Shown: positions 37,406-46,313, counted from the stretch's first letter. The stretch: 64,000 bases of DNA from Candidatus Gastranaerophilales bacterium (GCA_944326425.1 CALVDX010000007.1:1-64000), one strand, 5' to 3'. Translations and numbers: made by a program. Notes: a model not told the origin generated them from the sequence alone.

Positions 37406-38050
37406 TTAATCCTCGACGAAATGAATCCTTGTATTTTTATAATATAACGTATTGGATGAATTTAATTCCTCTAATAAGCGTATTTTAGTATTTAATTCTT
37501 CGGACGGATTAATTTTGTAGGCTTCTTTTAAGTACTTCAATGCAGAGCGTGTGTCGCCTAATTTCTGGTAAATTGTGCCGATTTTATTATTAACATTGTA
37601 TATGGACGGGTTCCTTATGTAGGCTTCATTGTATTGTTTAAGCGCTCTTCTGTACTCATCTCTGTTATAGTAATAATTTCCGAAAACTTCATAGCCCGGG
37701 GCATAGTTTTCGTCGATAGTCAGAGTCCTGTAATAAAATTCTTTGGCATACCGGTTTTTGCCGGTCAGTTCATAAAGAATTCCCAATTTAAGAGCGTAGG
37801 CCGGATTGTCAGGGTGTTTAGACAGCAGCGTTCTGTAGCACCCTATGGCATATTCGGCATTCCTGAGCCTTTCTTCTTCTATTTGAGAAGTTGTTGCAAT
37901 TGTGTAATACTGAAATCCCTTATCCTCAAACTCTTTTGTGTTAATCAAGGAATAATCTATTTTAGGGGTGTATTCAATTCCGCCTTTTTCAACAGCAAAA
38001 GCTGTGCTGGTAACAAATATAATGAGTAATAATAAAATAAATCTGAGCAT
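37406..38050 (-). CDS. Exported TPR-repeat protein
   Basis: The protein has 214 residues. A signal peptide (MLRFILLLLIIFVTSTAFA) is followed by at least three tetratricopeptide units (PAYALKLGILYELTGKNRYAKEFY, APGYEVFGNYYYNRDEYRRALKQY, YNVNNKIGTIYQKLGDTRSALKYL). This is a periplasmic protein-protein interaction scaffold. It heads the minus-strand operon with the GHL10 protein, so the two may work together in the envelope. It is divergent from the OmpH-like gene. Confidence 0.88.
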   Translation of the reverse strand: MLRFILLLLIIFVTSTAFAVEKGGIEYTPKIDYSLINTKEFEDKGFQYYTIATTSQIEEERLRNAEYAIGCYRTLLSKHPDNPAYALKLGILYELTGKNRYAKEFYYRTLTIDENYAPGYEVFGNYYYNRDEYRRALKQYNEAYIRNPSIYNVNNKIGTIYQKLGDTRSALKYLKEAYKINPSEELNTKIRLLEELNSSNTLYYKNTRIHFVED

Positions 38051-38108
38051 ATTCTTATTATATCAACAATCTGCCGGATTATAAAAGATGTTGTTATTTT
38101 AGAAATTT

Positions 38109-38114
38109 TATAAT
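38109..38114 (+). promoter_or_regulatory. -10 element of the OmpH-like gene
   Basis: TATAAT lies 33 bases before the start codon, in the divergent region between the TPR and OmpH-like genes; the -35 is not clear. Confidence 0.4.
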
Positions 38115-38147
38115 ATACTGTACTTATTATAAACAGGAGGGTTTCTA

Positions 38148-38612
38148 ATGGATAAACATTTTAAGTCAGTATTGGCAATCTCAATTGCATTTGTTCTGGG
38201 CTGTGGTTTTAACAGTATTGCAAATTCAAGTACAACTGTTAGTAAAATTGCTGTTGTTGATGTACCAAGAGTTGTTTCTCAATCAACACAGGTTAAAAAT
38301 TTAAAAGCTGAACATGATAAAAAGAAAAATGAAATGATTCAGCTTATGAATAAAGCAAAATCAGAAGTAGATGCACAAACTGATATTAATAAGAAAAAAG
38401 CTATAGCAGAAAAATACGATAAAGAATTAGCAGCTAAAAGGGAAGCTGCGGCAAAAGATTATGCAAAGAAACTTGCAGATATAGATAAGAATATAACTGC
38501 CGTTATTACAAAACAAGCACAGGCTTCCGGCTATGATATGGTTATAGCTAAAGCTTCCGTACTTTACGGCGGTGATAATATTACTGAACAAGTTATTAAA
38601 AATATCAAATAA
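38148..38612 (+). CDS. OmpH/Skp-family periplasmic chaperone
   Basis: The protein has 154 residues. A signal peptide (MDKHFKSVLAISIAFVLGCGF) is followed by KIAVVDVPRVVSQSTQVKNLK, the usual OmpH beginning, a coiled-coil tentacle of Lys/Glu-rich helix (about 50-120), and a C-terminal QASGYDMVIAKASVLYGGDNITEQVI. Family proteins carry unfolded outer membrane proteins across the periplasm. GGAGGG precedes the ATG. No bamA or lpxD is next to it, unlike in Proteobacteria. Confidence 0.9.
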   Translation: MDKHFKSVLAISIAFVLGCGFNSIANSSTTVSKIAVVDVPRVVSQSTQVKNLKAEHDKKKNEMIQLMNKAKSEVDAQTDINKKKAIAEKYDKELAAKREAAAKDYAKKLADIDKNITAVITKQAQASGYDMVIAKASVLYGGDNITEQVIKNIK

Positions 38613-38639
38613 GCTTGTTTTAAAATAGTTAAATTTTAA

Positions 38640-38669
38640 GGTGCAGTACAATATACTGCACCATTTTTA
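38640..38669 (+). terminator. Terminator after the OmpH-like gene
   Basis: GGTGCAGTA (38640-38648) and TACTGCACC (38654-38662) form a perfect 9-bp stem followed by ATTTTTATT. Confidence 0.9.
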
Positions 38670-38677
38670 TTATGAAT

Positions 38678-38695
38678 TTTACATATATTTACAAC
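38678..38695 (+). promoter_or_regulatory. HLR1-like box upstream of yidC
   Basis: TTTACATA-TA-TTTACAAC matches HLR1 except the last base. It lies 14 bases above a TTGACT (38710-38715) that could be the yidC -35. Confidence 0.45.
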
Positions 38696-38773
38696 GACAG
38701 GCTGTTTTATTGACTTGCTCCTGCGTTTACGTTATCGTTTTATTGATAAATTTAATGGAGAGAAGGTAAACTT

Positions 38774-39856
38774 ATGGATTTTGCAACTAGTTTTACTATA
38801 GATGTATTAAAGGCCCTTGGCTCTTTTGCGGGGTACGGTGTCGGGATTATAATTCTTACAATTATTGTGAGGGCCGCGCTCTGGCCGTTAGGTGTTTCCC
38901 AGCAGCGTTCAATGCGTATGATGCAGAAGCTTCAGCCCAAAATGAAGGCTATTCAGGAACGTTATAAAAACGATCCGCAGACCATGCAGCGTAAGATGAT
39001 GGATTTTTACAAAGAGCATAAATTTAATCCTATGGCAGGATGTTTTCCGCTTCTTGTACAAATGCCTATCTTTATTTTGTTATATTCTGCATTGATGAGT
39101 CCTCAATTTATTCAATTGGCGGGTGATTCACAGTTTTTATTTATAAAAAGACTTGATTCTACGCTTAAAACCAGCGCCGGCATCTCTCAGGACGGCGTTT
39201 TAGGTGTTTCTAAATACGACACATTCATGACCGGCAAAGTCGCTAAGGTATATCTCAAAGACGAGGTTCTTGATAATGTAAAAATTACAAAGCCGACCAA
39301 GGCAATAGAGGTTCAGGGAGAACTTACCCCGGGGCAGCCTGTTGATTTTAAAGTCAGTCTTGATAATTTAAACCTTAAATTCAGCCAGTTAGACAGTATC
39401 GAAAAGGCGGAAATTGATGTAACCGACCTTCAGACTAAGGAAACAGAAACCCTTACTTTTGAAAGAAAAGGCGGAATCTTAGTTGCAACAACACCGACCA
39501 AAGAGGTGCAGACTGCTTTCCACTATGATGTACTGTTGTTGATAATTCTGTTTGGTTTAACGATGCTTGCTTCCCAAAAAGCAATGATGGCAATGACTAA
39601 AGGACAGGAAATGGACGAGGCGCAAAAGGCTATGCAAAAGTCTATGAATACTTTTATGCCGATTATGCTGATGTTTACTTTTGTAATTATTCCTATCCCT
39701 GCCGGTGTCCTGCTTTATTTGATTTCAAGCAACGTGTTCCAGGTTCTTCAAACTATTGCGATTAATAAGCAGCTGGAAATGGAGGACCATAAAAAAGCAG
39801 AAGTTGTCAGTGATGAAGATTTAAAGAATGCTAAGAAAATTCAGGCGAAAGAATAA
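38774..39856 (+). CDS. yidC: YidC/Oxa1-family membrane protein insertase
   Basis: YidC inserts and folds inner membrane proteins, with or without SecYEG. It is 360 residues. It begins with a membrane segment (GYGVGIIILTIIVRAALWPLG), has the cytoplasmic hairpin with MQKLQPKMKAIQERYKNDPQ, then FNPMAGCFPLLVQMPIFILLYSAL. An extracytoplasmic region of about 130 residues follows, then the two last membrane segments (ending IPIPAGVLLYLISSNVFQVLQ). It lacks the large N-terminal periplasmic domain of proteobacterial YidC. GGAGAGAAGG precedes the ATG. It overlaps queA by one base. Confidence 0.94.
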   Translation: MDFATSFTIDVLKALGSFAGYGVGIIILTIIVRAALWPLGVSQQRSMRMMQKLQPKMKAIQERYKNDPQTMQRKMMDFYKEHKFNPMAGCFPLLVQMPIFILLYSALMSPQFIQLAGDSQFLFIKRLDSTLKTSAGISQDGVLGVSKYDTFMTGKVAKVYLKDEVLDNVKITKPTKAIEVQGELTPGQPVDFKVSLDNLNLKFSQLDSIEKAEIDVTDLQTKETETLTFERKGGILVATTPTKEVQTAFHYDVLLLIILFGLTMLASQKAMMAMTKGQEMDEAQKAMQKSMNTFMPIMLMFTFVIIPIPAGVLLYLISSNVFQVLQTIAINKQLEMEDHKKAEVVSDEDLKNAKKIQAKE

Positions 39857-40899
39857 TGCTTGTAAGTGATTTTGATTATAATTTACCGGAAGAATTGATA
39901 GCACAAGTCCCTGCTGATAAGCGGGATTTGTCGCGTATGATGGTTTTAAACCGTAAGGATAAAACCATTCGCCACCATATTTTTAAGGATATTGTAGACT
40001 TGATTGATGAAAACTCAATTCTTATCCTGAATAATACAAGAGTAATACCTGCAAGGCTTTACGGATATAAAGATACAGGCGCAAAGATTGAAGTGTTTTT
40101 GTTAAAAGAACTTGAACCACACAGATGGGAGGCGCTTGTAAAACCGTCTAAGCGTGTTAAATCCGGTATGATACTTAAAATTACAGATGAATTGTCGGTA
40201 GAAATCCTCTCCCCTGCGGAGGATGACGGCAAGTGGAATGTAAGTCTAGAATATGAGGGGAATATTTACGACGTACTGTCGCGTGCTGGTAATGTGCCGC
40301 TGCCTCCTTATATTGAACGCAAAATGACACCTGAAGAGATTAAAAAACTTGATTACGAACGTTATCAGACGGTTTTTGCACAAAAAGAAGGCTCTGTTGC
40401 CGCACCTACTGCGGGACTGCATTTTACAACGGAAATTCTTGAAAAACTAAAAAATAAAGGTGTTCAAATAGGTTATGTAACATTAAATGTCGGGTTAGGA
40501 ACATTCCGCCCTGTAAAATGTGATGTTGTAGAAGAACACAAAATGGACAGTGAGAGTTTTGAAATTTCCGCCCGGACGGCAGAGTTGATTAATAATGCAA
40601 AAGCTGCAGGCAAAAAGCTTATTGCTGTCGGGACTACTTCCGTAAGAACACTTGAGACTGCCTATAAACAGTTTGGAGAAATAAAGGAATGTCAATCGGC
40701 ATCCACGCTTTTTATTTACCCCCCGTATGAGTTTAAAGTTGTTGACAGTTTGATTACAAATTTTCACCTGCCGAAATCGACACTTCTAATGCTGGTGTCA
40801 GCGCTTGCCGGCAGAGAGTTTATAATGGAAGCCTATAAAGAGGCGATAGAAAATAAATACAGATTCTACAGTTACGGTGATTGTATGTTTATAAATTAA
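39856..40899 (+). CDS. queA: tRNA preQ1(34) S-adenosylmethionine ribosyltransferase-isomerase
   Basis: QueA transfers the ribosyl group of SAM to 7-aminomethyl-7-deazaguanine in tRNA, making epoxyqueuosine. It is 347 residues, normal. It starts DFDYNLPEELIAQ and shows LILNNTRVIPARLYG, GSVAAPTAGLHFT, NVGLGTFRPV and TNFHLPKSTLLMLVSA. The start ATG overlaps the yidC stop by one base (TAATG type), indicating co-translation. Confidence 0.97.
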   Translation: MLVSDFDYNLPEELIAQVPADKRDLSRMMVLNRKDKTIRHHIFKDIVDLIDENSILILNNTRVIPARLYGYKDTGAKIEVFLLKELEPHRWEALVKPSKRVKSGMILKITDELSVEILSPAEDDGKWNVSLEYEGNIYDVLSRAGNVPLPPYIERKMTPEEIKKLDYERYQTVFAQKEGSVAAPTAGLHFTTEILEKLKNKGVQIGYVTLNVGLGTFRPVKCDVVEEHKMDSESFEISARTAELINNAKAAGKKLIAVGTTSVRTLETAYKQFGEIKECQSASTLFIYPPYEFKVVDSLITNFHLPKSTLLMLVSALAGREFIMEAYKEAIENKYRFYSYGDCMFIN

Positions 40900-40938
40900 A
40901 AACCAAGGCGGCAGTGTAATTTCTGCCGCGCAGGTTTT
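40899..40938. terminator. Bidirectional terminator between queA and a convergent gene
   Basis: GCGGCAG (40908-40914) pairs with CTGCCGC (40923-40929), extended outside by AAAACC/GGTTTT. It serves the queA end and the convergent 40938-41336 gene. Confidence 0.85.
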
Positions 40939-41336
40939 TAACCCATAAAGCCCGGTTCATCTTTATCAGATTTATTTTCTTTGTCCAATTCTTTAACTGT
41001 TTCCTCAAGAGCTTTTTTTAAATCATTATCCTGATCTATTTCTCTGATGGTTTCTATGATAGTATTCTCTGTATCACGGTTTTGCTCTAACATCATACCC
41101 ATAATACTTCCGGAGGAATTTTTCTTGGGATTATTAGATATTTCATAGTTAACCATCCAATGATTGATATAAGCTTGATCCTGTGTTGACAAAGATGCCT
41201 TGTTATCTTTAAGCCAGATGCTCAGTTTGTTATATTCTTCTTGGCTATCAATCTTCTTGTTTTCTCCGCCAAATTTTTCAAAAAGTTTTTGAATATTCTG
41301 AGGAACCTTATTGTTAGGTTCATTGTGTATTGCCAT
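40938..41336 (-). CDS. Unknown acidic 132-residue protein
   Basis: AAAGGAG lies eight bases before the ATG. The start MAIHNEPNNKVPQNIQKLFEKFGG and the middle (YNKLSIWLKDNKASLSTQDQAYINHWM) look like a small helical domain. The last 50 residues are highly charged Asp/Glu/Lys helix. No family is recognised. It is divergent from gatA, with TTACA-type boxes in the 284-base intergenic region between them. Confidence 0.7.
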   Translation of the reverse strand: MAIHNEPNNKVPQNIQKLFEKFGGENKKIDSQEEYNKLSIWLKDNKASLSTQDQAYINHWMVNYEISNNPKKNSSGSIMGMMLEQNRDTENTIIETIREIDQDNDLKKALEETVKELDKENKSDKDEPGFMG

Positions 41337-41423
41337 AATTAACTCCTTTCTATTTTACACATGTATTTTAATAGTATGTATAACGGCACGGTTTAGAAAA
41401 ACTTTAATAATTTAAAGTGCATT

Positions 41424-41441
41424 GTTACAAAAATTTACAAA
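41424..41441 (+). promoter_or_regulatory. Perfect HLR1-like box upstream of gatA
   Basis: GTTACAAA-AA-TTTACAAA fits the HLR1 consensus at every position. It lies 180 bases before gatA and about 90 bases before the divergent 132-residue gene, so either may be the target. Another TTTACAAA stands at 41478-41485. Confidence 0.5.
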
Positions 41442-41552
41442 AGGATAAAGGGTATGAGAAGGTTAATGATCTTATTTTTTACAAATTATATACGGCGATG
41501 ACCGCTCGCTTTTTATGTGTAATTTATAATGTTTTTTTAGGGGATTTTTAAC

Positions 41553-41570
41553 TTTACAATCATTTGTAAA
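41553..41570. promoter_or_regulatory. Inverted TTACAA box near gatA
   Basis: TTTACAAT-CA-TTTGTAAA has the same inverted layout as the box before accD. A TATAAT (41525-41530) lies upstream, so the box would sit near the transcript start and could repress. Confidence 0.4.
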
Positions 41571-41620
41571 ATGAGTTTTTTTGTACTACTATTTCTTTAT
41601 AAATACCTTAAGGAGAAAAG

Positions 41621-43084
41621 ATGGAAGAATTACTTAGAAAGAGTGCAAAAGAACAGAGCGAAGCTTTAAGAAACAAAGAGGTTTCTGCTGTAGAATTAAC
41701 AACAGCTTCATTAAACAGAATTAAAAATATTGATGATAAACTAGGCGCATTTAATTCTTTGACAGAAGAAACGGCGCTTAATACCGCAAAAAAAGTCGAC
41801 GAGAAACTGGCAAAGGGTGAAAAATTACCGCTTTTGGCAGGTGTTCCGCTTGCTTTAAAAGATAATATGAATCTTATCGGGTCTAAGACAACAGCATCAA
41901 GTAAAATTTTGGAAAACTTTGTATCACCTTATAATGCGACAGTTACAGAAAAACTTTTAAACAACCTTGTTCCTATTGTAGGGAAAGCAAATCTTGATGA
42001 GTTTGCAATGGGGTCGTCAAATGAAAACTCTGCATTTAAAAAGGTTCATAATCCTTGGAATTTAAACAAGGTTCCCGGCGGGTCATCCGGCGGTTCTGCT
42101 GCAGCGGTAGCATCCTGCGAGGCAACTCTTGCACTCGGTTCTGATACCGGCGGGAGTATAAGACTTCCTGCAAGCTTCTGCGGTATTGTAGGTATGAAGC
42201 CGACTTACGGTATTGTTTCACGTTATGGTTTAATTGCGTTTGCATCATCCTTAGACCAGATCGGGCCTTTTGCCAGGACTGTTGAAGATGCCGCAATGCT
42301 CTTGGAAGTTATTGCAGGGCATGATAAACACGATTCAACATCTTTAAATCGCCCTGTCGAAAATTACACGGCACATTTGACGGATGATATTAAAGGCAAA
42401 AAAGTCGGTGTAATTAAGGATTTGATGGGTGAAGGGCTTTCTGATGATGTAAGAAAAGCTGTTGAAAATGCTATTGAAACATACAAATCTCTCGGCGCTG
42501 AAATTGTTGAAATTGACCTTCCGAATATCAAATACTCAATCGGTATTTATTATATTCTTGCAACTGCTGAATGCAGTTCTAACCTTGCCCGTTTTGACGG
42601 TGTAAAATACGGACACAGAACAGAAAATGCGCAAAACCTGCTTGAAATGTACTGTAAAACCAGAGCCGAAGGTTTCGGGGATGAAGTAAAACGCCGTATA
42701 ATGCTTGGTACTTACGCTTTAAGTTCAGGGTATTATGATGCGTACTACAAAAAAGCACAGCAAATGCGCAGGCTTGTAACGGAAGATTTTGTAAACGCGT
42801 TTAAGAAGGCGGATATTTTGATTTCTCCGACCTGTCCGAACACGGCGTTTGATTTGGGCTCAAAGGCCAACGACCCGCTTGCAATGTATTTAACTGATAT
42901 TGCTACAATTAGCGCAAACCTTGCAGGTATCCCGGGAATGAGTGTTCCAGCTGGTTTTGACAAAGATGGTATGCCGATAGGTTTACAAATACTTGCACCA
43001 CAGCTTGGCGAAACTTCATTATTCAACTTTGGTTACAAGTTTGAACAAGAACACGACTATTACAAAAAGCAGCCTAAAATTTAA
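41621..43084 (+). CDS. gatA: Asp/Glu-tRNA amidotransferase subunit A
   Basis: GatA is the glutaminase subunit of GatCAB that turns Glu-tRNA(Gln) or Asp-tRNA(Asn) into Gln- or Asn-tRNA. It is 487 residues, typical. The amidase catalytic triad is visible: Lys in GVPLALKDNM, and the serines in VPGGSSGGSAAAVAS and GSDTGGSIRLPASFCG. AAGGAG precedes the ATG. gatB and gatC are elsewhere. nanE follows by two bases, an unusual neighbour for gatA. Confidence 0.97.
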   Translation: MEELLRKSAKEQSEALRNKEVSAVELTTASLNRIKNIDDKLGAFNSLTEETALNTAKKVDEKLAKGEKLPLLAGVPLALKDNMNLIGSKTTASSKILENFVSPYNATVTEKLLNNLVPIVGKANLDEFAMGSSNENSAFKKVHNPWNLNKVPGGSSGGSAAAVASCEATLALGSDTGGSIRLPASFCGIVGMKPTYGIVSRYGLIAFASSLDQIGPFARTVEDAAMLLEVIAGHDKHDSTSLNRPVENYTAHLTDDIKGKKVGVIKDLMGEGLSDDVRKAVENAIETYKSLGAEIVEIDLPNIKYSIGIYYILATAECSSNLARFDGVKYGHRTENAQNLLEMYCKTRAEGFGDEVKRRIMLGTYALSSGYYDAYYKKAQQMRRLVTEDFVNAFKKADILISPTCPNTAFDLGSKANDPLAMYLTDIATISANLAGIPGMSVPAGFDKDGMPIGLQILAPQLGETSLFNFGYKFEQEHDYYKKQPKI

Positions 43085-43086
43085 TT

Positions 43087-43767
43087 ATGATTAACAGATT
43101 AAAAAACAAGGTCATTGTCTCCTGTCAGGCAATGCCGTCAGAACCTTTATATAAAGAAGACTGCATGATTGCAATGATGCAGTCTGTAGTAAAAGGCGGC
43201 GCCGGCGGTTTGAGAGTTGCAGGGATAAGGGATGTTGCAAACGCTAAAAAGTTATTTGATATTCCTGTAATAGGTATTACAAAACCGGAGGTTATACCTA
43301 AAAACTATAAAGAAATAGTTTATATAACTCCTACAATCAGCGATGCTCTTGCCCTTGTCCGCGCAGGGGCCGATATTGTTGCTTTTGACGGTACGCAACG
43401 CCCGCGTAAAGATTCAACGCTTAATGAGATTATTAAGTATATAAAAATAAATAACCGCGTTGCAATGGCGGATATTTCAACTGTTGAAGAGGGGCTGAAG
43501 GCTAAGGAAGCAGGCGCGGATATCCTTTCAACGACCCTTTCGGGATATACAATTGAATCAGGCGACAGGGGGGAAGGCCCTGATTTTGAACTGTTGGAGG
43601 CTCTTGTTAATCAGTCCGGTATACCTGTGGTGCTTGAGGGGCGGATTTGGACAACGGAGCAGGTTAACAAAGCCTTTGAAATTGGTGCGCACTGTGTTGT
43701 TATAGGGTCGGCTATTACGCGCCCGCAGTTGATTACTAAGAGGTTTGTTTCAAGGCAGGGAGTTTAG
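43087..43767 (+). CDS. nanE: N-acetylmannosamine-6-phosphate 2-epimerase
   Basis: NanE interconverts ManNAc-6-P and GlcNAc-6-P in sialic acid/amino sugar catabolism. It is a TIM barrel of 226 residues, normal length. Visible: VIVSCQAMPSEPLYKEDCMIAMMQ, GAGGLRVAGI, GITKPE, ADIVAFDGTQRPRK (catalytic region), MADISTVEEG and VVLEGRIWTTEQ. The following ROK kinase gene starts four bases after its stop, supporting a ManNAc utilisation or cell-wall recycling role. Confidence 0.95.
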   Translation: MINRLKNKVIVSCQAMPSEPLYKEDCMIAMMQSVVKGGAGGLRVAGIRDVANAKKLFDIPVIGITKPEVIPKNYKEIVYITPTISDALALVRAGADIVAFDGTQRPRKDSTLNEIIKYIKINNRVAMADISTVEEGLKAKEAGADILSTTLSGYTIESGDRGEGPDFELLEALVNQSGIPVVLEGRIWTTEQVNKAFEIGAHCVVIGSAITRPQLITKRFVSRQGV

Positions 43768-43771
43768 CTGG

Positions 43772-44647
43772 ATGGAAGTGCTCGGTATAGATATTGGCGG
43801 TACAAAGATTTATTGTGCAAAAATTAATGAAAAAGGGGAAATAACCGGTGAAGTTTTGAAGAATAAAACCCCTCAGAATAAGATTGAGTTTGAAGCGCTT
43901 ATGAAGGAAATTATAGCCGGTTATGGAAATGGGGTTTGCGGGGTAGCAATTTCAACCGCCGGTACTGTGTCTAATGAAAACGACAGGATAATAGGTTCAA
44001 CCGGTAATATGTTTAAAGAGTACCCTAAAACTGATTTTAAATCACTGACGCACCTGCCTGTGTTCATAGAGAATGACGCAAATTCTGCTGCCTGGGCAGA
44101 GTATAAAATCGGGGCATCAAAGGGCTCTTCTGTTTCTGTACTCTTAACACTCGGGACGGGTGTTGGCGGCGGGATAATTATTAATAATAAACTTCTTAAA
44201 GGTAAATCAGGCGGAGCCGGAGAGATGCATTTTAAAATGCGGATGGATGGGCACAGACGATGCACCTGTGGAGCGTATGACTGTTTTGAGATTTATGCCT
44301 CGGGAACGGGACTTAGAATCACGGCGCAGGAAATGTCGTGCAATCCCGATATTACAACCTATGACGTGGTTGCGGGACTTAAATCCGGTGATAAATTAAT
44401 GACAGATATATTTGAACGCTGGGAGAGTGATATAACAGAAGGGGTAATCGGTCTTGCAAATCTTTTTGACCCCGATTGTGTTGTGTTATCAGGCTCTATG
44501 GCAGAGTACGTTAATACTGAAAAAATAGAGGACAGAGTAAATTCTGAAATAGTTACGGCTCCGACAAGGGTTGTAAAAGCTGCGGCTGGGAATTATGCAG
44601 GCATGATAGGTGCTGCTTTGCTTGCAATAGAGGTCTGGTATGGGTAA
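43772..44647 (+). CDS. ROK-family sugar kinase
   Basis: This is an ATP-dependent hexose or N-acetylhexosamine kinase of 291 residues. It has the N-terminal phosphate loop LGIDIGGTKIYCAKI, FIENDANSAAWAEYKIG (catalytic Asp), LTLGTGVGGGIIINNKLL, and the ROK zinc motif CTCGAYDCFE with an upstream GHRR. Directly behind nanE, so N-acetylmannosamine kinase (NanK-like) is the best guess. ATG 43772 is preferred to a start at 43745 that overlaps nanE. Confidence 0.9.
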   Translation: MEVLGIDIGGTKIYCAKINEKGEITGEVLKNKTPQNKIEFEALMKEIIAGYGNGVCGVAISTAGTVSNENDRIIGSTGNMFKEYPKTDFKSLTHLPVFIENDANSAAWAEYKIGASKGSSVSVLLTLGTGVGGGIIINNKLLKGKSGGAGEMHFKMRMDGHRRCTCGAYDCFEIYASGTGLRITAQEMSCNPDITTYDVVAGLKSGDKLMTDIFERWESDITEGVIGLANLFDPDCVVLSGSMAEYVNTEKIEDRVNSEIVTAPTRVVKAAAGNYAGMIGAALLAIEVWYG

Positions 44648-44831
44648 AGCTAAGAAACGCGGTTTTAACAGAAAACAAAACGGTTTATATCAGAATATAA
44701 CACGTGCAGAGGCTGTTGCGGAAGTTATACGCATGAAACAAAACAATGAAGATCCCGAGTATTTAATGTCATTGTTCGGGCTGACTGTAGAAGAACTCCT
44801 TGAGGCCGGCGCAAGTTATGAGGATATTTAA
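44640..44831 (+). CDS. Small unknown protein (63 residues)
   Basis: It starts eight bases inside the end of the ROK gene, preceded by AGAGG. The N-terminus is basic (MGKAKKRGFNRKQNG). The rest is helical and ends LFGLTVEELLEAGASYEDI, which resembles a short helix-turn-helix unit. No family is recognised; tight coupling to the ROK gene makes it likely real. Confidence 0.6.
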   Translation: MGKAKKRGFNRKQNGLYQNITRAEAVAEVIRMKQNNEDPEYLMSLFGLTVEELLEAGASYEDI

Positions 44832-44859
44832 GAAATATCCGTTTTTTATTTAATGATTT

Positions 44860-44912
44860 ATTACAAAACTTAATTTATACTTGTATTTTAAAAATGTTTT
44901 ATTTATTATAAT
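44860..44912 (+). promoter_or_regulatory. rplS promoter region with partial TTACAAA box
   Basis: ATTACAAA-AC-TTAATTTA (44860-44877), a half-matching HLR1-like box, is followed 29 bases later by a TATAAT (44907-44912), 39 bases before rplS. Confidence 0.35.
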
Positions 44913-44951
44913 TTATAGCACTATGTACACAAGAAATAAGGAATAGCAAAA

Positions 44952-45305
44952 ATGAATCCGATAATCAAGAATTTAGAAAGTCAATATACGACAAGGGAAC
45001 TTCCGGAAATGAATCCGGGTGATACTGTTAAAGTATTTGTAAGAATTATTGAAGGTAACAAAGAAAGAGTACAGGCTTTTGAAGGTACTATTATTAAGGA
45101 ACATGGTTCAGGTATCAACAAAACTATCACTGTAAGAAAAGTGTTCCAGGGTGTTGGTGTTGAACGTGTATTCTTAGTATACTCTCCGCGTATTGAAAAA
45201 ATTAACGTATTAAGACGCGGTGATGTAAGACGTTCAAAACTCTACTACCTGAGAGAACGTTCAGGCAAAGCTACTCGTATTAAGGAAAAGATTGAAAAAA
45301 GATAA
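44952..45305 (+). CDS. rplS: Ribosomal protein L19
   Basis: L19 is a 50S subunit protein at the interface to the 30S subunit; 117 residues, normal. Diagnostic segments are PGDTVKVFVRIIEGNKERVQAFEGTII, TITVRKVFQGVGVERVF and RRGDVRRSKLYYLRERSGKA. rbgA begins inside its last codons. Confidence 0.98.
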   Translation: MNPIIKNLESQYTTRELPEMNPGDTVKVFVRIIEGNKERVQAFEGTIIKEHGSGINKTITVRKVFQGVGVERVFLVYSPRIEKINVLRRGDVRRSKLYYLRERSGKATRIKEKIEKR

Positions 45306-46158
45306 GTCACATATTCACTGGTATCCGGGGCATATTGCTAAGGCGGAGCGGCAGTTAAAAGAACAACTTAAACTTATAGATGTCGTAATAGAAGTCTTAG
45401 ATGCCAGAATACCTTTAAGCAGTACTTATAACGACATAAAGAAACTTCTGGGAGACAAACCGAGGTTTCTTTTGTTAAATAAGTCTGATCTGGTTGACCC
45501 GCAGGAGATTAAGCAGTGGATGGAGTATCTCAAATTAGAGACGGGCTGCACGGTGCTTTTAAGCGACGGGAAGAACTCGTTTAATTTTAATAAGATTATT
45601 GATACGGCTGTGGGTCTTGCCGAGCCCAAAATTCAAGCTTTGATGGCAAAGGGGCTTTTGAGGCGCCCTGCCAGAGTTATGGTCTGCGGGATGCCGAATG
45701 TCGGTAAATCAAGTATTATTAACCGGCTTACCCGTTCGTCAAAGACTAAAACCGGCGCAAAGGCGGGAGTAACCCGCCAGCAGCAATGGGTGAGAATCAA
45801 TCCGAAACTTGAACTTCTTGATACTCCGGGGATTATTCCGACACGTCAGGACGACCAGAATGCTGCATCAAAGCTTGCGATGGTTAATTCCGTTTCAGAA
45901 AATGCTTATACTGCTGAATTTGTTGCAAGGGAACTTCTTGAAATCCTTGATAAAAAATACCTTGCAAAATTACGTGAATATTATAAAATTAGTGAATTTC
46001 CGACTTTAGAAAATATTGCACTTTCAAGAAACTGGATAAAATCTGCCGCGGAGCCGGATATTGAGCGTACTGCAAAATATGTTTTAAAAGCATTCAGGGA
46101 TGGGGATACAGGCAGATTTATTCTTGATGATTTGCCCGATAAACCTGAGAAAGAGTAG
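45292..46158 (+). CDS. rbgA: Ribosome biogenesis GTPase A
   Basis: RbgA/YlqF is a circularly permuted GTPase needed for late 50S assembly; 288 residues. It starts HIHWYPGHIAKAERQL, has DVVIEVLDARIPLSS, LNKSDLVDP (G4) ahead of the P-loop GMPNVGKSSIINRL (G1) and DTPGI (G3), the permuted order. The TTG start at 45292 overlaps rplS by 14 bases and has AAGGAAAAG upstream; coupling with rplS fits its ribosomal role. Confidence 0.95.
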   Translation: MKKDKSHIHWYPGHIAKAERQLKEQLKLIDVVIEVLDARIPLSSTYNDIKKLLGDKPRFLLLNKSDLVDPQEIKQWMEYLKLETGCTVLLSDGKNSFNFNKIIDTAVGLAEPKIQALMAKGLLRRPARVMVCGMPNVGKSSIINRLTRSSKTKTGAKAGVTRQQQWVRINPKLELLDTPGIIPTRQDDQNAASKLAMVNSVSENAYTAEFVARELLEILDKKYLAKLREYYKISEFPTLENIALSRNWIKSAAEPDIERTAKYVLKAFRDGDTGRFILDDLPDKPEKE

Positions 46159-46313
46159 TCAATATTTTTCGCCGGCATTATTCCCGAAATGTTTTTAAAA
46201 ATAGCCATATAAATTGTTTTTTGCTTAAAAATCCTATAAGTATACGATGTATATCATGCCCAAATAATGTAAACTTCCTACTGTAGTACATCTACACTTG
46301 GTGAGAGGTAAAG

